NCBI GenBank assembly: GCA_021789755.1
Contig: JAJYJD010000147.1
Coordinates: 1 to 8,482 of the forward strand
Direction of reading: 5' to 3'
Origin: Bacteroidota bacterium
GTDB taxonomy: Bacteria > Bacteroidota > Ignavibacteria > Kryptoniales > JAKASW01
Length of the DNA stretch: 8,482 bases
Shown here: positions 6,826 through 8,482 of the stretch, one piece after another
How the letters are laid out: the number at the start of each line of letters is the position of its first letter
Numbering within the stretch: the first letter of the stretch is position 1
Notes under the pieces: generated by a model
Told to the model about the DNA's origin: nothing
What the model saw: only the letters and a program-made list of their open reading frames with translations
Database searches by the model: none
Position numbers and translations under genes: made by a program

Positions 6826-6848
6826 CGCGATCTGATCGTTCGGTCGCG
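6826..6848. repeat. Inverted repeat between kdgK and the GH43 gene
   Basis: CGCGATC (6826-6832) can pair with GGTCGCG (6842-6848) as a 7-base stem, including one G-U pair, around a 9-base loop in the 58-base gap. There is no following T-run, so it is not a standard terminator. It may be a leader hairpin or processing site, or chance in GC-rich DNA. No promoter was recognised in the gap, which favours read-through from kdgK into GH43. Confidence 0.25.
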
Positions 6849-6865
6849 ACTACTGGAGATGCAGG

Positions 6866-8482
6866 ATGCGGTTCTTAAAGAAAGCCGTCGTTTTCTTCTT
6901 CGCGCTCGCAATTTGCGGTTCCCAATCCGGCAGAGTACAGACCGGCACACGGGAACCCGGTGGCCCGTGGGTCCCGGACAGCGCGGGCAAAACTTACAGG
7001 AACCCGGTGATATTCGCGGATTATTCGGACCCTGACGTGTGCAGGAGAGGAGACGATTTCTATCTGGTCTCCTCAAGCTTCAACCAGGTTCCCGGCCTGC
7101 CGATCCTCGAATCGAAGGACCTCGTCAATTGGAAAATCATCGGTCACGCCCTCCTTCGCCTTCCACCTTATGACCACTACGATTCTGTGCGCCCGGGCGA
7201 CGGCGTTTGGGCTCCTGCGATCCGATTCCATGACCACAAGCTCCACGTCTACTATCCCGATCCCGACTTCGGCATTTATCTGGTCACGGCGAAGAACGCG
7301 GCCGGCCCATGGTCCGATCCGCTCCTGGTCCAGGCGGGGAAAGGATTGGAAGATCCCTGTCCTTTTTGGGATGACAATGGCCAGGCTTATCTGATACATG
7401 CCTATGCCGGGAGCCGTGCCGGTATTAAGAGCGTGCTCGTTCTGAACAGGATGAGCCCGGATGGCACAAAGCTTCTCGATGACGGTGTGATTGTTTACGA
7501 CGGCCACGGCATCGATCCGACGATTGAAGGACCAAAACTCTACAAACGTAAGGGCTACTATTACATTTTCGCGCCTGCGGGCGGCGTGACAAACGGCTGG
7601 CAGGTTGTCCTGAGGTCGCAGCATATTTACGGTCCGTATGAAAGACGGGTGGTGCTTCACCAGGGAAGGACAAACATCAACGGTCCTCACCAGGGAGCGT
7701 GGATCGAAACGGCGCGGGGCCAGTCATGGTTCATCCATTTCCAGGACAGAGGAGCTTACGGGAGAGTCGATCTTCTTGAGCCGATGATGTGGAAAGACGG
7801 GTGGCCGCTGATAGGTTCGGCCGTAAATGGTGACAGCGTCGGTGAACCGGTGTATTCCTTTGCAAAGCCGGATGTGGGAAAGTATCCCGTCGAAGTACCT
7901 CAGACCTCTGATGAGTTCAACGGTACCAGTATCGGATTACAGTGGCAGTGGCAGGCGAATCCAGGACCGACATGGGCATTTCCTTCCGGCAGTCTCGGCT
8001 ACATGCGTCTCTACGCGCAAAAACTTCCGGACGGTTTCAGGAACTACTGGACCGTTCCCAACATATTGTCCCAGAAATTTCCGGCGGAGGCATTCACTGC
8101 CACAACGAAGCTGCGCTTCTCGCCGAAATCAGACGGAGACCGGGCAGGATTGATAGTGCTTGGTTCCAGCTATGCCTACATCTCGTTAGTCAGGAAGTCC
8201 GGCGAAATCTATTTGACATTTACCACGTGCGAAGGAGCCGACAGGGGAAACCCTGAAGATGAAAAAGCGATCACCAGGGCTTCCGATTCGTGGGTTTATC
8301 TGAGGGTTTCGGTCACTGCCGGAGCGGTTTGCAGTTTCAGTTACAGTTTTAACGGGAAACAATTCCATTACATCGGTGAAGATTTCCTCGCGAAGCCCGG
8401 TCGCTGGATCGGCTCGAAGCTCGGCATCTTCTGTACGAGCACGACAAGGATGAATGATTCAGGATATGCGGACTTCGACTGG
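6866..8482 (+). CDS. Secreted glycoside hydrolase family 43 enzyme, 3' end beyond the window
   Basis: An open frame of 539 codons with no stop before the right edge. It begins MRFLKKAVVFFFALAICGS, a classic signal peptide with basic start and hydrophobic core; cleavage after ALA is likely, and Cys17 is preceded by Ile, so a lipoprotein is less likely. Residues about 44-335 are the five-bladed GH43 propeller. YRNPVIFADYSDPDV gives the catalytic base Asp55; GVWAPAIRFHD (113-123), LEDPCPFWDD with pKa-modulating Asp163, TIEGPKLYK with the acid Glu221, and NGPHQGAWIET (272-282) with the conserved His follow. From about 346 a C-terminal concanavalin-like beta-sandwich begins (SDEFNGTSIGLQWQWQANP), as in GH43 beta-xylosidase/alpha-arabinofuranosidase proteins. 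Likely activity is alpha-L-arabinofuranosidase or beta-xylosidase, and the pectin setting favours removal of arabinose side groups; substrate is not provable here. GGAG (6855-6858) lies 7 bases before ATG 6866, supporting that start. Confidence 0.92.
   Translation, partial: MRFLKKAVVFFFALAICGSQSGRVQTGTREPGGPWVPDSAGKTYRNPVIFADYSDPDVCRRGDDFYLVSSSFNQVPGLPILESKDLVNWKIIGHALLRLPPYDHYDSVRPGDGVWAPAIRFHDHKLHVYYPDPDFGIYLVTAKNAAGPWSDPLLVQAGKGLEDPCPFWDDNGQAYLIHAYAGSRAGIKSVLVLNRMSPDGTKLLDDGVIVYDGHGIDPTIEGPKLYKRKGYYYIFAPAGGVTNGWQVVLRSQHIYGPYERRVVLHQGRTNINGPHQGAWIETARGQSWFIHFQDRGAYGRVDLLEPMMWKDGWPLIGSAVNGDSVGEPVYSFAKPDVGKYPVEVPQTSDEFNGTSIGLQWQWQANPGPTWAFPSGSLGYMRLYAQKLPDGFRNYWTVPNILSQKFPAEAFTATTKLRFSPKSDGDRAGLIVLGSSYAYISLVRKSGEIYLTFTTCEGADRGNPEDEKAITRASDSWVYLRVSVTAGAVCSFSYSFNGKQFHYIGEDFLAKPGRWIGSKLGIFCTSTTRMNDSGYADFDW

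Noticed and set aside
6859..6861. ATG at 6859 as alternative start before GH43
   Set aside because: It is in another frame and gives a short translation without a signal peptide or family motifs; ATG 6866 gives a proper signal peptide and GH43 domain.
7073..7690. Antisense open frame of 205 codons opposite GH43
   Set aside because: It lies inside the continuous GH43 frame with catalytic motifs, so it is a shadow.

Overview
The window reads as part of a chromosomal pectin or uronate utilisation locus from a bacterium of the Bacteroidota/Chlorobiota/Ignavibacteriota (FCB) type. That placement is an inference. It rests on a beta-barrel outer-membrane protein tail ending in Phe, a GH105 enzyme carrying the extra C-terminal domain familiar from Bacteroidota, a GH43 enzyme with a long beta-sandwich tail, and one promoter matching the Bacteroidota TTTG / TAnnTTTG pattern. 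Clear Shine-Dalgarno sequences before some genes (for example AGGAGGG before the regulator) argue against a typical flavobacterium and fit a deeper FCB branch better. Species cannot be named from this sequence.

Layout: all genes lie on the + strand with short gaps. First comes the 3' end of an outer-membrane beta-barrel gene (2-187). Then follow a GH105 unsaturated rhamnogalacturonyl hydrolase with a fused C-terminal domain (291-2243), uronate isomerase uxaC (2314-3726), a LacI-family regulator (3847-4890), KDPG aldolase eda (5080-5739), a PfkB-family KDG kinase (5773-6807), and a secreted GH43 enzyme cut off by the right edge (6866-8482). The longest gene-free stretch is the 189 bases at 4891-5079. 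It holds a promoter and several operator-like elements. No RNA gene, insertion sequence, CRISPR array or convincing intrinsic terminator was seen.

How the genes fit together (known pathway plus inference): GH105 removes the unsaturated uronic acid left on oligosaccharides by pectate or rhamnogalacturonan lyases, and GH43 would trim arabinose or xylose side groups. Galacturonate (or glucuronate) is isomerised by UxaC to tagaturonate (or fructuronate). The intermediate steps to 2-keto-3-deoxygluconate (KDG) are not encoded here. KDG is then phosphorylated by the kinase and split by Eda into pyruvate and glyceraldehyde-3-phosphate. The LacI-type regulator probably controls the cluster. Related CGGT-centred palindromic elements occur before the regulator itself and over the eda promoter.

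The system is a recognisable catabolic locus, not a new class. The points most worth checking are the shared operator-like elements, the altered effector-pocket motif of the regulator, and the extra domain on GH105.
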